A DNA stretch of 64,000 nucleotides from Clytia hemisphaerica (Eukaryota; Cnidaria; Hydrozoa; Leptothecata; Clytiidae): assembly GCA_902728285.1 (NCBI GenBank), contig CACVBU010000096.1, positions 551,937 to 615,936 on the forward strand, in the 5' to 3' direction. The notes under the pieces were generated by a model that was not told where the DNA came from, did not search any database, and saw only the letters and a list, made by a program, of their open reading frames with translations. A program made the translations under genes and the position numbers. Positions 13,801-28,800 of the stretch are shown piece after piece (the stretch's first letter is position 1; every line of letters starts with the position of its first letter).

Positions 13801-16800
13801 AGAGAAAAATTCGAATTAAAGAGAGTATTTTATGCTACTTGAATATTTTAGTTCGAATTATAGAAAGATTCGAATAGTAGAGGTTCTATTAGAGAGAGTA
13901 GACTGAACATAGTAACATTTTTCGAGCTTTAAAAGCATGAAGTTCTGAGATTTTTCTTGCATGCAGTTACATATTGGTATGAATTGAAACAATAATAGAG
14001 AGCACGTGGCACACGTTAACAAAACTGTGTTTCAAAACAATTTCACTTGCTGTGAAGGACATCATAACTGGTAATATTATTATTTGGAAATAGTGACACA
14101 GTCATAAAAAGAAAAACTTAAACAAGAATTTTAATATTTTGTTCGCAGAGTTCCATGTTGTATAGGATAAGTTTGGTTGGTGGTGATTTATCGGAATAAA
14201 AGTTTTTTGTATTGTATTTTGGGCGATACAAATATTGTACATATTTGTACATGTTGCAATAAAAGCACAGTAGTGTAATGACGATTTTGACCGTCGTCCG
14301 GTAAGTCAAGGTCAAACTAAACTTACTTCTTTGTTTTTAGAAAGTTAAAAATACAAAGCTGATAAAATTTAACCTATCTTGCTTTAATTTAAGATCTTTC
14401 TTAGCTAAGGAAGGATACAGTCTGTGGGCGCTAATAATTGGGTTCTTATTTCAGATAGCGGGAAAAAATGATCTTACCACGGCGAATTTCTGTTCCAATT
14501 CAGCATTTCGATTTTCCAGCTCGGCGACGAGTGTTCGTAATTGATCGTACTTTATGGTAGCATGGTTTGCTCGCTCTCTTTCGTTCAGCTCCTGTTTATT
14601 TGAGTGAGGTAAAAGAATGATTGACCAATTAGCTGGCACACAACTATGACAGCCACTGACCTTTATAAATCCTGGACTTTGCTATTACTATCGGTCATCT
14701 TTGATCGGAGTTTTTAGTAAAGTGGTACCTTAATGGTAGTATTACTTGATGTGTGTTAATTTATAATTTATCCTTGAAAAAAAATTAACCAACATTGAGT
14801 ACCCCACTTTCAAAATACTCCAATCAAAGATTTTGCTAGGCCGGGATTGGGAAATTGCGTCCAGTATTCATATAAGGTTCAGTGAAGATAACATTGATTT
14901 TACGTACATGTATTGTACTAGTATTTTAAAGACGTATTATCACTTTTCTTGAAGTAAAAAGACAGAAAGAAAAGAAAACACTTAATATCAGGGAAGGCAG
15001 GGGGTTAAAATTTATAAAAATGACTTTTTGGTGATTTTAGGTGAAGGTACTTTATGGATTTGACGACAACGCCAAGATTTTCTTCGAATTAAACTACCGC
15101 AAACAATTTCTGCACTTGTCTATTTTCCTGAAAAGCAAAACAAATGTTTACTCAGTTGTTTTTCTACCTTCATCTCCAAGGTGGCCAATTTTCGGGCCAC
15201 GGATGAAATTTCAGCCGTTGCGGCTTCACTCGGTGTAACATTGCGCCCCACTGAAAAAGAAGAAGAGTCAAATACTGTAATCAAAAGGCATCGAGAAAAA
15301 CTTCTAAATAATGAAAAGTATAAAAAACGCAGATAACTTCTTTCAATACTTTCAACAAAATTGAGTTATACTATAGGAAAGTACGTTATGCCGTAATAGA
15401 TTGAAAGATTTCTAATTTGGAACATTTATACGTAGCCATTACTATCAACGCCGGAGTAAGGCATTATATTTTTCGATGCTTTTAGATTGACCCAGTGCAG
15501 CAAGATAGTGATCAGTGCTAATAGGTTCTAATCACAGCGGAGTCTCTTTAACGCGAACCTCTACAATTCGAATGTCTCCGTAACTCGAAAAAGTTTTATA
15601 GGCCCTTAGGTTAAAAATGCCATATAAACATTACTCCATAAATCGAAATTTCCTTAACTCGAACAAATTTGTGTTCCCCATGCGTGTTCGAGTTATGGAG
15701 ACTCCACTGTATGACCAAATTATCAATCAAGGATTCTTACACTTTGTGACCAGATCATTCAGAGTGTTTTCCAAAGCGTACGCGCGCTCTTTTTCCAGTA
15801 GCAATTTCTCTTTCAATGTTTTCTCTCTGTGTTGGTGTGACTTCAGTTCCCCCTGAAAAGTGATAGAAAAAATAAGGGTTGCATGAAACTAAGAATTATA
15901 AGCCCTAGAGGTAATTTCTCAATCCTGGCCAATCAAAATCTTAGATCGGAGTTTTCAGAGAAATTTATAACGGAATTAAATTGTTCTAAATTGAGCAGTA
16001 CATTTATTAGGGTTACCAATTTATTAAAGCCCTGATTAGAGATGCGGATATTAGCTGAATACTAGGTTTTGTTTATGACAGTATATTACATGACAAACTT
16101 AATAGTAAACGTTTTACTACGATCATTTTAGCGGGAAGGGATTACTTTAGGACAGCCAGGTGTGGGGTAGGTGCGACCCACGTGTTAAGGCTTTAAAAGT
16201 CTCTGCAGTAGGTCCGAAAATTGTTCTCAATTTTATAAGAAAGGTTGATCAGAAAGTGTCTCTGACAGTCACTTTTTCATCAAAATTATTCTCTAGTCTA
16301 TTAATGGTCAGCTTCAGGGGGTCTTCATCAGCCAATCGTAGTTCCCCGAAAAATACTTTAGTGATAGCTTTCATAATTTTATCATAGTTTCATGTCATTT
16401 TCCGGGAGGAAGTATCCACTCGAGACTTGAGGTGTATGAATCCAATGGAAAGAATGTTTTTAAGGCACTCTCTGAAATTTGATGATTAAGGGTGTGGTAA
16501 ATCATTTTCACCGCTGATTTACGTAATAAAAGTTTGGTTGTCTGTTTTTCAAAAGGTGTGTCTGAGCGTCTGAATGTCTGTCTTTTTATAACGAATGCCT
16601 TCAACCATTGTAAGAGCTATTCTACTTTTTTTATTATGGTGCTTTTTCATTTCATCTTGTTTTTTTCATAACTTTTTGGGAAAAAAAATCATTCTAAAAT
16701 ATTCTTACAGTATTCTTAGGTTAAGATCCAAATTCAACCTAAAAGTTTAACATGTAATACATGTAAGACAAGAGTCATATATGGAAAGTGAGAGGTAGTC

Positions 16801-19800
16801 CTAGGACTAAACTCTATTTAAAGAAATTTACGACGGAAAGAACATGATTGTAAGAAGAGTGGGTAAGAGGCCCAGGTGCCTAACTGTAAAACTCTATAAA
16901 AGAATTGACAAACGAATGGAATGATAAGATCTATAAATTGTAAAGATGTAAAAGATTGTTTCATAGAGGTCAATAGACCTGAGAAATATACTTCTATAAA
17001 TATAATACACGCTTGAAGCATAATGACATTTTTGTATAAGTATTGAGCCTCCATGGGGGATAATAGGCAATTTACAGTTAAGAATGCTCTTAGAATGGCA
17101 TTCTTAGGTTCTGTTGATGGTGATATTCATAGCATATCGTCATAAATATTCTTATAAGATGAGTGCACTTTTTGCTGGGTAGGCCCACTGAACAATTTTA
17201 GTTGTGAGTTTTCAACGAAGTTTCCATACGTTTCCATAGTCTTCATTAGGATTCACTAATTTTTTTGAAGGTCAGTTTTTAAACTTGGTCATTCAGACCC
17301 AAAAGGTACCTATAGCCGAATTTCAATAACAAACTAATTTTTCAAGGTAAAAACCTTATTCCACATGACTTAAATCATGTTGACAAAGTTTATGGTATGA
17401 CAGAGAAGTTCTAGATAACCGACAGTCAAGACATTTTGCGTCAATCAGGAGGAAAAACAACTTGCCGTAAAAAAACATGATCTATTTAATACCCATACAG
17501 CGTAAACGAAGTGAGAAAAGTGAGAGAATAAAAAAAAATATGTATTACACTAGAGGCTAATAAAGTCAAAACAACATAACAATGACGTCATCGATGTTTT
17601 TATCGATGGTATGCTCTTTGATGACATGAAGTGTTATGAATGACATTGTCGAACGATTTTTTTTGGACAGGGATTTGTTATTCGTGAATAACCTTGTTTT
17701 TTCCGCCTTACTCTTTTTTTCTTCATATTTTTTGTCGTGCACCTTTAAAGGTCTACACGTTTTTCTTTTTGTTAGAACCCAGTTTATAAGAACATTTAGG
17801 CTGAAATTTGGGGAAAAAATAAGAATATCGTAAGAACATGGTCAGCCTGAGAATCTAAGAAATTAACCAAAGTGCTTAAAATTATCTAAATTCATAAGAA
17901 GTCTTTGTAGTTGTAGTAATTATTTTACTTATCAACTTTAAACTACAGCAAGTTTGCTCGACTTGAAGCAGCTTGAAGGCCGGTTTATTAAATCAAAGGT
18001 AATTTTGTATATTTGAGCTAATTGATTCCAAGAACGCTAATAAGAACATTTTAGGCTCAAAATTCCCAAAAAATAAGCACATCCAGGCTCAGCCGAAATT
18101 AAGGTGTTCTAATAAAAAGAAAAACGTGTATAGCATGCACTTATATAGGAGCATCCTGTTTATTAGCACATTGTGATTTGGTTGACACCTCCATCATTTC
18201 CTTTCTCGGCGAAGAAATCAACCAAACACCGATCTGAGAATTGCTATCCATCTACACGTTTTTTTTTTATAAGGAACACGTTTATAAGGAACTCGAGGCT
18301 TTAAATGGTTCAAAAAATAAGGAATTATTAAGGAACTGCTCAGGCTGAGAATAAGTGGATTTGAAAATAATGTACCTTATTGGGACTAATTTGACCAAAT
18401 TTTGATCTTTCAAGGGGCAAAAAGTTCAAAATTTCCTATGTAGTAAGGAACTCGATAAGGAACTTTGAGACTGAAATTCTCTGTAAAAATAAGGAACTCC
18501 AGGCTCAGAGCAAAGTTAAGGTTCCTTTATAAGAAAAAAAACGTGTAATAGGAACATTAGACTCAAAATTGTCGAAAGGTTTTAAGGACATTCAGTCTCA
18601 GCCCAAATTAGACGTTTTAATAAAAAAGCGTGTATTGCGGGTGCGTGTTTGCGTTTGAAAATTCCGGTGGTTCGACCCATAAAGGTTGGAGTGTTAATGA
18701 GATGTCACGATTATAGTTCCTTTGTTTGTTTGTTTACCATGCAACTCTCTGTAGCATAGCATGTCAATGACGGTGGTCCTTCATATCTTTTTCGCCGACG
18801 ACGCCATAATGTAAAGATGTTTGTCTAAATTGCCATGACGTGACACGTATTTTCTTAAAAACATGCGAGTGCGTGAATTGGGGAAAAGGGGTGTTCAGAA
18901 ACTTTTATAAGAAAAAATGCATCAAAAGCCTGATATGTTAGTAAAAATATTAGGGCGAAAATAAAAAAAGCTTGTATCGAAATGATTGGGTCGAGAATAC
19001 CTCCAGGTTGGCAATAATGCCTGTATTGTTTGATCAAAAATGACTTTTCAAAACAGAGAAACTATTGGTTTTAAATTTTTTATTTGGAGAGCTTTTTATG
19101 TTCTTCTCCGATTAGATAAAACAATATATGCGCCAATGTGTGTGCCAAAAAACTTTTCTAGTGGAAGAAGCACATCAGAGAGGTAAAGATCAAATTTTTA
19201 TGTATGTGAGTGGCTCTTAAAATAATATGATTCTCACAAATTCTTTCAAAAACCATTGACATCATTTTAAACTAGCATGTACTTGTCAGACACGAAAAGC
19301 ACGTATTTTCCTTTAAAAAAAATTTATATGCTTATAAGCATGAGAGAATGACTATGGAGAACAACATTATGTTACGGTGCGGTAAAAACAAGTTGATTCA
19401 ACAACGAAACAAAAATATTTTGACACTTTGGCAAACAACTAATTTCTGAGAAGAATGTTTTTCTCTGGTACTTAACGTACGCATGCGCAGTCTCATAGTC
19501 TTATATATAAATATGAAAGGCAATTAATTTAGGGATTAGATTTAAGATATTTGGTGATTGTGAACAAAACTAAAGCATAGAGGGCGTGACGGTGAAATTA
19601 GTGAGTTTATTTTATCTTTACTTTTCTGCGACATCCTGACAGGAGATGACGGTTACACGTTTTTTTTTTATTAGAACCCAGTTTATAAGAACATTGAGGC
19701 TGAAATTCGTCGAAAAATTAAGAACATCGTAAGAACATGGGCCATTCTCAGTTTGGAAAAAAATGACAAGAAACTACAATTTTTCCCTTTTTTCAAGTTT

Positions 19801-22800
19801 TTTTAACTGAACTTAGGGATGGATTTTCTAAAATCGAGAGTCAAATATTGTCCAAATTTTACCAATTTTAAAAGTGCTCTTTACTTTGCATGATATTGTC
19901 TGAAAAATTACGAACGCATTTAAGAACATTTTAGGCTGAAAATTGCTAAAAAAAATCAGCACATCCAGGCTCAGCCAAATTTTAGGTGTTCTAATAAAAA
20001 AAAGGTGTAATCAATATTTTTACCGTCTTCAAAAGTGCTAATACCTAAACTAGCTATTGTTGACCGAATACTGGATGATAGGTATCTCGTCTTTGCCACG
20101 AATATGGCGGAATACATCTTCCTTATTTTCGACAACAGAAATACTGTATTGGTCAATCTTCAAATATTGAATAAATCTGAATTTTAATTGGTAAATGCTT
20201 TCTTCAAACTTTTTCGGTTTGTCGAGGGTGGCTTCGTCAGAAAAATTTCAAAGCGTGTGAATTTTAAGATGGGCGGTAATAAGGGTAATAAGCTTTGTAT
20301 GAGACACAAAAAATGTCCAGTTGGTGTATCTTTCCTATTTAGGTTAAAAAGTTGTAGACTTTTAATTGGATGGAATCCAGGGGGTTTTTCTCACCAGGTG
20401 TTTGCCACGAATTACGTACAGTTGACTCTCGCAAATTCGAATTCGAACGGGGAATCTTATTTGTTCGAATTACAGAGAGATTCGAATTATAGAAAGTATA
20501 CTAAGTAAGAGGGTTTCTCGACGGGGATGGGGAATAAGTTGGAATTGTAGAAAGACTCGAATAATATAATTCGAATAGGCGAGAGTCTACATATCTGACG
20601 CTAGTGTAAGAAAAGCCGGTCTTTCCTAAGGTGCTCCCGTTAAAATAAAATCGTCTTCGATAAAATGAAATTCCATGACAATTCGTCATCGATCCTTATT
20701 ATTTTAAAATATTAATTGATAATATTTTTGATACTGAATAGAAATGGGGCTTGTTTTTACCCTCTTTTTTCTCTTGATGTGTGAAAAAACTTACGTAAGG
20801 ATAAGGGTATTAGTTAGCCCTAAGGGAAATCTACAACAATTTTTGAAGAAAATTAATAAAAAAATCTCTTCATTTAAAAAAAGACTGTAATAAGAATTTC
20901 GTTTCCCTCTAAAAACGAACCCGTAGGAAAATTTTGAAAAATCAAAAATATATATAATACCATACATATTAAATACAGATTTTTTTCATTTACAAATTTT
21001 TCAGTTAGCTTATACTTTTTTTCTCGAAAGGGTTGGGAAAAAAATTAATATTTGAATGTTGGGTAACAAAAAAGAAAATTGATAAATAAAAATCTCATTT
21101 TTCATGATCAAACAAAATTGTTAAATAACAACACCACCTGGGATTTGATTTTTATACAATTCCACAGTTACTGTATTTTGCTTTTGAATTTCAATAAGAC
21201 TTGGGTAAAAAAATAATGTTCAATATTTTTTTGCATTTATCATTCACGAGATTCTCTACTGAGCATCTCGACGAAAGATGTACAACACTTAAGAAAGATT
21301 ATGCAAAAAAGGGTTATGACCATGGCAAAGGTGAAATTAAGGTTATATAAATTCAAAGGTATTGGATGGTTAGAGGGGTGAGGGGTGAGGATAGATATTA
21401 ACCGGGTGCAATAAAAAAAAATCATAAGTTAATCATGTAAATTTACCCCTTCAAGGGGCAAAAAGCCATGCTTGTTGCTTGGAGGCGTCAAACAAGCTGT
21501 CCAGGAGTCAAAGTTATTTGACAGAGGTTTGAAATTCTCAGGGTCAACCCCCCCCCTCCTCCATGAAACTTTTCTTTCTTAGGCCATTGAAGTTCTGTAT
21601 CGTTCTAATCCAGCGTTTAAGCGAGGTCAAAACGACGTTTATTCAACGTTTTTAACTTGTTGAAACCGATATAAGACCAGTCTAAGCTTATCCCAATAAA
21701 AGTTAACGATGATAGATTTTACAACGTCACAAATTATGTAATAAACCTTCCATGGCTGTGTATATTCATGATGATCTGATTCAATGGATAGCTATAGCTT
21801 TGGCGTAATTCTTACAATTAGGCGTAAAAAAATTCTCGAGTAAAAGAGAATTTTGTAGCAGTTCTTGGAGTAGTAGAACTAGATTTCCCAATCAAGGGAA
21901 ATACTAGTGGTTATTTTAATTCTTAGGAATATTCAGAAATACGGTAAAATTCTCAAGATATTTATTGATTTAGTAATTTTAAATCCAGAATATACTATTC
22001 AAAAAGAAAAGTAAGGAGTTGCAACATTCCATCTTTTGGTGAAGGCATTAGACTCGTACCTTTGGAAATTAAAAATCAAGCTAGTGTTCTAAATTAGTTT
22101 TACATATATAAATTCTTTATGGTTGATTTCTCTCATAACTAGATTCCAGAAAGTTTTTAAATATTGTCAACAGGAAAGCTAGACAAGGCTTAAAGTATAA
22201 ATTTTTTAAGAAACAATAAATCAATATTTTTTTGATAAAACCTTCTTAGCACTGAAAGCTTATCGTTTTGTTAACTTGACATAATTCGCTATAAATAGAG
22301 CACGAGCGTGTATATATGAAATCAACAACACGCAAAAATGTCAAGTTATACATGTTATTTAAAACCAAAACGTTCAAATAAAAATTCTCTAAGATTTCAT
22401 TCATACTCTTAAAAACTTTTTGTAAGGATGTTTACAAAATATCGGCTTAACTACACTGACGAGGTCATTTTCCTATTTACTGAGCAAACTTTTTTAACCT
22501 GACTTTATACTTATACATACAAGCTTTATCAATTACAGCAGTTGTAAAAAAAACTTGTAAAATTTTAAGTCGTAAACAGCTCTATCAGGTATCATTTAAA
22601 GACGTTTTAAAAACGTTCTGTAACATGTCAAAAACAGAGTGATCGAAAATACATGTTCGAAAGCAAAGTCCTACAGGATAAATAAGAATGCCACATAATA
22701 TAAGTTCAAAACATTTATTAAGTGAAGTTGGTTAGGTTATTTTTCTGTTTCACTAGATCTTTATGATGTTTTGTATTAACACTGTGGTTATTTCAATGGC

Positions 22801-25800
22801 CACACCCTTTATTAGACTGTTTTGGTCGTATGAAACACATTCTAGATCTATGTATATTAGATAACGTTAATCACATATCAATATGTAATAGTTATCGGAC
22901 AGTTGCGAGTACAATATGAGAAATATTTTACGAGTTTCGAGATTTTTCCGTACAATATTTTCCGAGCCTGTAGGCGAGGAAAATATACGGAAAATCCGGA
23001 ACGAGTAAAATATTTCCATATTGTACGACCAGTAAAATTTTTATGAGACTCGACTGTTCTTATTTTTTTGGCAATTTGAGCCTCAAATAGTTCTTATCCT
23101 GTTCTTATTGAAAGAGTGTAATTGAGGTATTTTATACCCAATTTTTACTATAGGGGTCAACCCTAAACTTTAGTTTAGACGACCGACCTTCGGCCCTACC
23201 TAATCTAATTGTTAGAGTAGGCAAAAAGTTTGTTTAAAAAAAGACGTAAAAAACTTGGCAAGGAATGGATGGATGGATGAATAGGCAAATTGTTTTTAAA
23301 GTAAAAGGGTACAATACGATACAAAATAGAAGGTTTACATTATTCGTCATTGACAAGTAGAAAAAAAATACCCTATCAATCTCATGACTAAAATCTGACG
23401 TAAAGGGACAAATAGGATGTTTTTTTCTTCTAAATGGTATAAATACCCAGATTATGTCAAATTTGTTTTTCAAATACAACACAATACTGGTTATAAAGTA
23501 AAAAACAACACATCAAATGTTACAGTGTACGATGGTAGAGGTGAGAGTTTTGAGACTTGTTCATATTCTTAAGTACTGGGAAAAAAACTTCTAATTCCTA
23601 AATGGTATCTTAACAGTATTCTATAAACTATTTTGAGGTGATTTTAGTCTAATTTACAAAAAAATTGTCAATCTTGGTCAAGTGCAACATACATAGTGAA
23701 ATGTTTGGCAAAGTCTAGTAGTTTTATTTTGTTTTTACTAATATAGTCTTTGAAAGTGTCTGTAGAAGGCTTTTTATACAAGGGACATCGAAGAAGTGAT
23801 TTAGCAACCTGAGTTACAAATCTAGAATGGTGCACCAAGGCAAAATGGTTCTCTCAAAAGAGTACAAAACCATGAAAAAGCAATCCAGTCTATCTAAAAT
23901 GATTCCCTCAAAGAGTCAATTTTTGGAATTTCGACAAAAATTTGACAATTTTAGCTTAAATTTTGGGAAAATAGTCTCAACGATATCATTTTGGACAAAA
24001 TTTTCTAAATTCAGTCTCCCTTAGAAAAAAACTCAATCTTTTGAACTGAGTAGAATATTTCAGATAGAAGTGAAATAGGAGAGGTTCCAATTGGAAAGCT
24101 TTAATTTCATTTTGTGAAGATTTCTTTGATGAGAATGATAGTGAATGAAAAGCTGCATAAATATGGGCCTATGTATGAGGTAGTTATAAAGGCTAATATT
24201 CCACTGAAACGTAAATTAAACTTTTTCGTGTCACCCATTTATCAAAATTGTCTTAGTGTTAACAAGACGTACTTCAAACAGTGTAGAAAACGTATAGCTA
24301 ATGATGAGTTGACGATATGAAATAAGGTCGATCCATGTGATATAGGGTGGATCAAACCATGAGAGAAGCAAAGATTGTCAAGAGTATCGAAGGAGGAATT
24401 GGAAATACACAATGAGAGAAATCCTATTCATAAAAATTTTGTCTCGACCATACAAAAGTCTATAGAATTCGAGACAAAGAGTCAGTCAGAAGGAGGAAAA
24501 TAGAAAGAGGCAAATATTTCGGAGACAAGTCAAAAGTATTTCCGATGCGAACGAGTGAAGTAAAAACGACAAGTATACCTTTTTATAATTACGTAAACAA
24601 AAAGCAACAACAAAAACAAAACGAGAAAGAAATGTTTGTTTGTTATATAAATAATACGAACAATTACTGACAAAGGAGCCACACAAATAAGAGAATTTTG
24701 GAAGCTGAATATTTCTTCCACACAAAAAAAGAGGACACCGTATAAAGGATAGTAAGAAACGTGATCCGGTAACTGTTATCTCTTTCACTTGTATATGGTT
24801 GTTTGTATTATTGATGACATTCATTTCTTTCACACACAACAACTTGGATGTTGTTACAAATAAAATATCATCGTTTAAAAAAAAGGGGTAGAGAAATTTT
24901 GTATGAGTGTTTATAATTAGTTGATGTTTATGTTGTTTTTCATATGTATGTGTTCTGTTGTTTGTTATAGCAGTAAAATGCTCGTTTGTGTGAGATTGAT
25001 TTTTAGGTATGCTTTATGCAATTATCAAAACGAAGTAACAAAACGTGTCCCCGAAGGGGCTAAAGATGAAACTCTTAGATGGAAAATGAGGCAATTCGAA
25101 ACATGTGGCCCGCGTGGTTTTCTTTTTACCAACTGAAAAAGTACCATGTCTACCATTATGGATTTGAGAGTGTTCCCATCTTCCTGGGTGTGGGGCTTTG
25201 TTTTGGTGATTCCTGACATGTTCCTGGACCTCTGTGCAAAATTTCATCTCTACACCATTTTTGTCCCGGTTTTGGCGGTTTATGACCTAATTCTACCTGA
25301 ATACTACCTCCTTACAACATTAACGATGTTGAGCAAGACATTGTTTAGATGTTGTGTGCCGGTTTCTTTGAAAGTTTTTCGTATGAAAACGAGTAGTTTC
25401 TGGATATATTTCCAGGTATTTATTCACTTTAAACAAACTAGAAAACAAAATTGGTAATAATCTAAGAGAGGCTTTCAAATGAAAATTTCTCTATATATTT
25501 TCAGGTAGTAATTCAACATTATAAACAAACAAGAGGAAAACAAATAAACAAATATAATATTCAATGAAGAAGAATGGTACAAGACAACATTATCAATCTC
25601 ATCAAAACAACACTACATCCAATCCCTATTGTCTTTGGTGAGAAATACAACAAAACAGATAGTAGTAGTGGATTGAATAACAATCGTTTACTTGTTCCAA
25701 CATCAGGTATCACCAATGTCAGCTCAAATAATTATCCAGAAATACCTCTGGGTACAGAGATTGGTATTTCCACAGCTGTCTTCGCCGGCCTTGGTATTCT

Positions 25801-28800
25801 CATTAATGCTTTGGTAATAACGGTTATAGTCATGGCCAAAACAAGACAATATTCTACATATAAACATCTAATGCTACATTTGGCAGCCTGTGATTTTCTA
25901 TGTTCAATTGTGTTATTGCCTTACGTGCCGTTAGAATTGAAAAGTCATTATTGGACCTATCCAGATGCAACATGTCAAATCATCTATCCAACAATATCTC
26001 TCCTGACCAATGTTTCGACAGGGACGATTTTGATTATAACCATTGAACGATTCAGAGGCGTTTGGTTCCCACACGCCCGTCAATGGGGCGGAACAGACGT
26101 AAAGAAAGCATTCGCCATTGTCTGGCTCATAAGTCTTGTATCCGTACTACCCAATATCATCATGTTACGTGTGAAACAATATGACAATATAATATATTGT
26201 AATGAGGTTTGGGATGAAAACGATCCCACTTATAAGCGTTTGTATGGATTCTCATTTTTGGCTGTTTCTTTTTTCATTCCATTACTGGGAATTACTATCA
26301 TGCACACCTTGATTATCTGTCGATTGAAATATAAAGAACTCACACCGGACAACATGTCAGCTCACCAGCAACGACAGAACCAACGCATTATGAGAGTTCT
26401 AACTGGTATTATAGCAGTCTTCTTCTGCACTGTCAGCCCAAACAAGATATTGTATTTCGTCTGGGATGTGGACCCCCAGTTGGAAAAGGACTTGGAATCA
26501 AATACACGATATTATTTAAGGACAGTACAATTTTTCTACTGGTCTCGAGTAGCTATCAACCCTATGATTTATTGCTTCTTTGATACACGTTTCAAGAAAG
26601 ATTTCAAAAAGTCCACTAGAAGGATGCGTGGCTTGAGTATAAGAGACAGTGAAGTTCGAAGCCGATCGGCTAGCCAACGCACTTCCACAATACTCTCCGT
26701 ACGATCAAGAGCGAACAGTAGCTTTATAGGCGAGGCGGAAGAAGCTATCTCTCGATGTAACCGTATGAGTAAGATCTCAAAAATGGATGCAACGTCTTTG
26801 CAAACGTTCGTTGAAGACAGGGGACGTCGCGTACGTTCAGCCACGGTAGATACGGACCTAAGTGTCTCACCAATGGCCCACAGCACATTGGTAAAACAAG
26901 GATCTAGATAAATCGAAATTTATTATTGTATATGAGGTTCTCGTTTTATAAGAACTTTAATATTTGTTAGGTGTATTATAAAATGCCGTACTTAGGTTAA
27001 CAACTCCTTCCGCCCTGTTCGAGTCTGACCAAGATTGGGGTATAATAGGGGAGTGGCAAAATTTCGTCGAAAAGTGCTTAAGCTGAAAGTTTACGCCTCA
27101 CGTTTTTTATTACTTCACTCACTATAAAAAGGAGACATTTGGCTTCCACTTTTTTACAACTTGATGGCTTTTAAGTACGTTTTTTCCTCTTTTTGAACAT
27201 TTATATTGCCAACTTCAACGACTTCAATTTAATTGACTCGATGAAACATGTTTTAGCGATAATTGCTCCGACTGTCATGTAGTTTCCAATCCTTGTTTTA
27301 AATGTATATTTTTCGGAAAGCAACAGAATCTAACGTTATACAGTAAACATTAGATTATACTTGTTGAAAAATGAAAAATTTGCAAGTAACAATAGCTAAT
27401 CAGATACAGATATGATTTCTGTGGCCAAACCAAAGACCTAAATACTTGTACTGATCGAATAAAATTCATGATGAAGCTTATTATCATATTATGTTATAAA
27501 GATTGTATTTTTCATAAAGATTGAATATAATATAAATCATATCATTTTTCTTGCATTTATATAGAAACAAGTATTATTACAAATATATATTTTATAAAAT
27601 ATTATAATAATGATTATTTTTAATAGGTATTCTTTCATATGTATGATAGTCCCCTCCTTGTAAAATTCTTGTAGCTTATTATACTCATTATATTTTTAAA
27701 AAGTCATATACATTATAGTATCAAAAAGAGAAAACTAAAGTTATACTCACAAAAACAGACCGATTAGTCATTTCCTTATGGTTACAGGATTTATATTGAC
27801 GCTGAAAAAAAGGCTTCGTATTTTTTGAAGTGTGATCGGGCCTAAAAATTTCGTAAAATCATGAACATCCAAGACTGAACACTTATAGTGTGACATTATG
27901 AAATCTTATTATCTCGTTCGATTATATGAGACACTGAGCCTTTTCCAAACCACAAAACTACAAAAAAAACTGACATCGAATTTCCAAGTGGACCTTTTGG
28001 CAACGTTTAAGGAAAAACGCCTACTTTAGTTTTCCGCACGCATGTTACACGCTTTTTTTTATAAGAATGGTGTAAATCCATTCCATATCATGGACATTCT
28101 TTACTTTTTTGGGAAAATTATCCTAAAATATTCTGACAGCATTCTTAGGTTAGGGTCCTAATTCAGATAGATTTAACATTTAGTACATATGTCTCAAGCA
28201 TAAAATGGCATTTTTGTGAAAGGAGTGAGCCTTACTTGGTGGTAAATGACAATTTATAATTAAACATGCTCTAAAAATGGGACTCTTAGGTTTAGATGCC
28301 AAATTCCATGATGGTGATATTCTTAGCATATTCTTAATTTTTTGGCCATTTTAATCATGGGCATTCTTATAAAGTGTATTCTTATAAAAAGAAAAGCGTG
28401 TAGTCATTTCCTTATAGTGACAGGTGGATTTATATTGACAAACGCTGGAAAAAAGGCTTCGTATTTTTTGAAGTGTGATCGGGCCTAAAAAATTCATAAA
28501 ATTATGAACATCCGAGACTGAACACTTATAGTATGACACGAACTAATTATGACATCTTATATCGTCCAATTATATGAGACACCGAGCCTTTTCCAAACCA
28601 CAAAACTACAAAAGAAAACTAACATCAAATTTCCAAGTGGACCTTTTGGCAAGGTTTAAGGAAAAACACCTACTTTAGTTTTCCGCAAGCATGTTACTGT
28701 TATTAAGATTTCGTAACTTAAAGACATGCATGCGCTCTTTTTAATATAAGAACATTTTTGAAATGTGCTAAAAAATAAGAACACCGTGATACTGGAATCA

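Noticed and set aside
17756..20007. CRISPR-like array, from regularly spaced AAGAAC/AAGGAAC words
   Set aside because: The words are 6-7 bases, sit at transposon ends, and the sequence is eukaryotic; there are no repeat-spacer units or cas genes.
20188..20508. 106-residue plus ORF
   Set aside because: Its C-terminal third lies in a TTCGAA MITE; no recognisable domain.
24486..24842. 118-residue Cys/Phe-rich minus ORF
   Set aside because: Low-complexity translation of A/T-rich DNA without conserved motifs.
25146..25457. 103-residue hydrophobic ORF upstream of GPCR 1
   Set aside because: Overlaps the leader region with acceptor-like repeats; no transmembrane pattern consistent with a partial GPCR and no family resemblance.
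27765..28696. LTR retrotransposon with U repeats as LTRs
   Set aside because: The interior is only a 353-bp TIR element with no primer-binding site, polypurine tract or coding sequence, and U lacks TG...CA ends.
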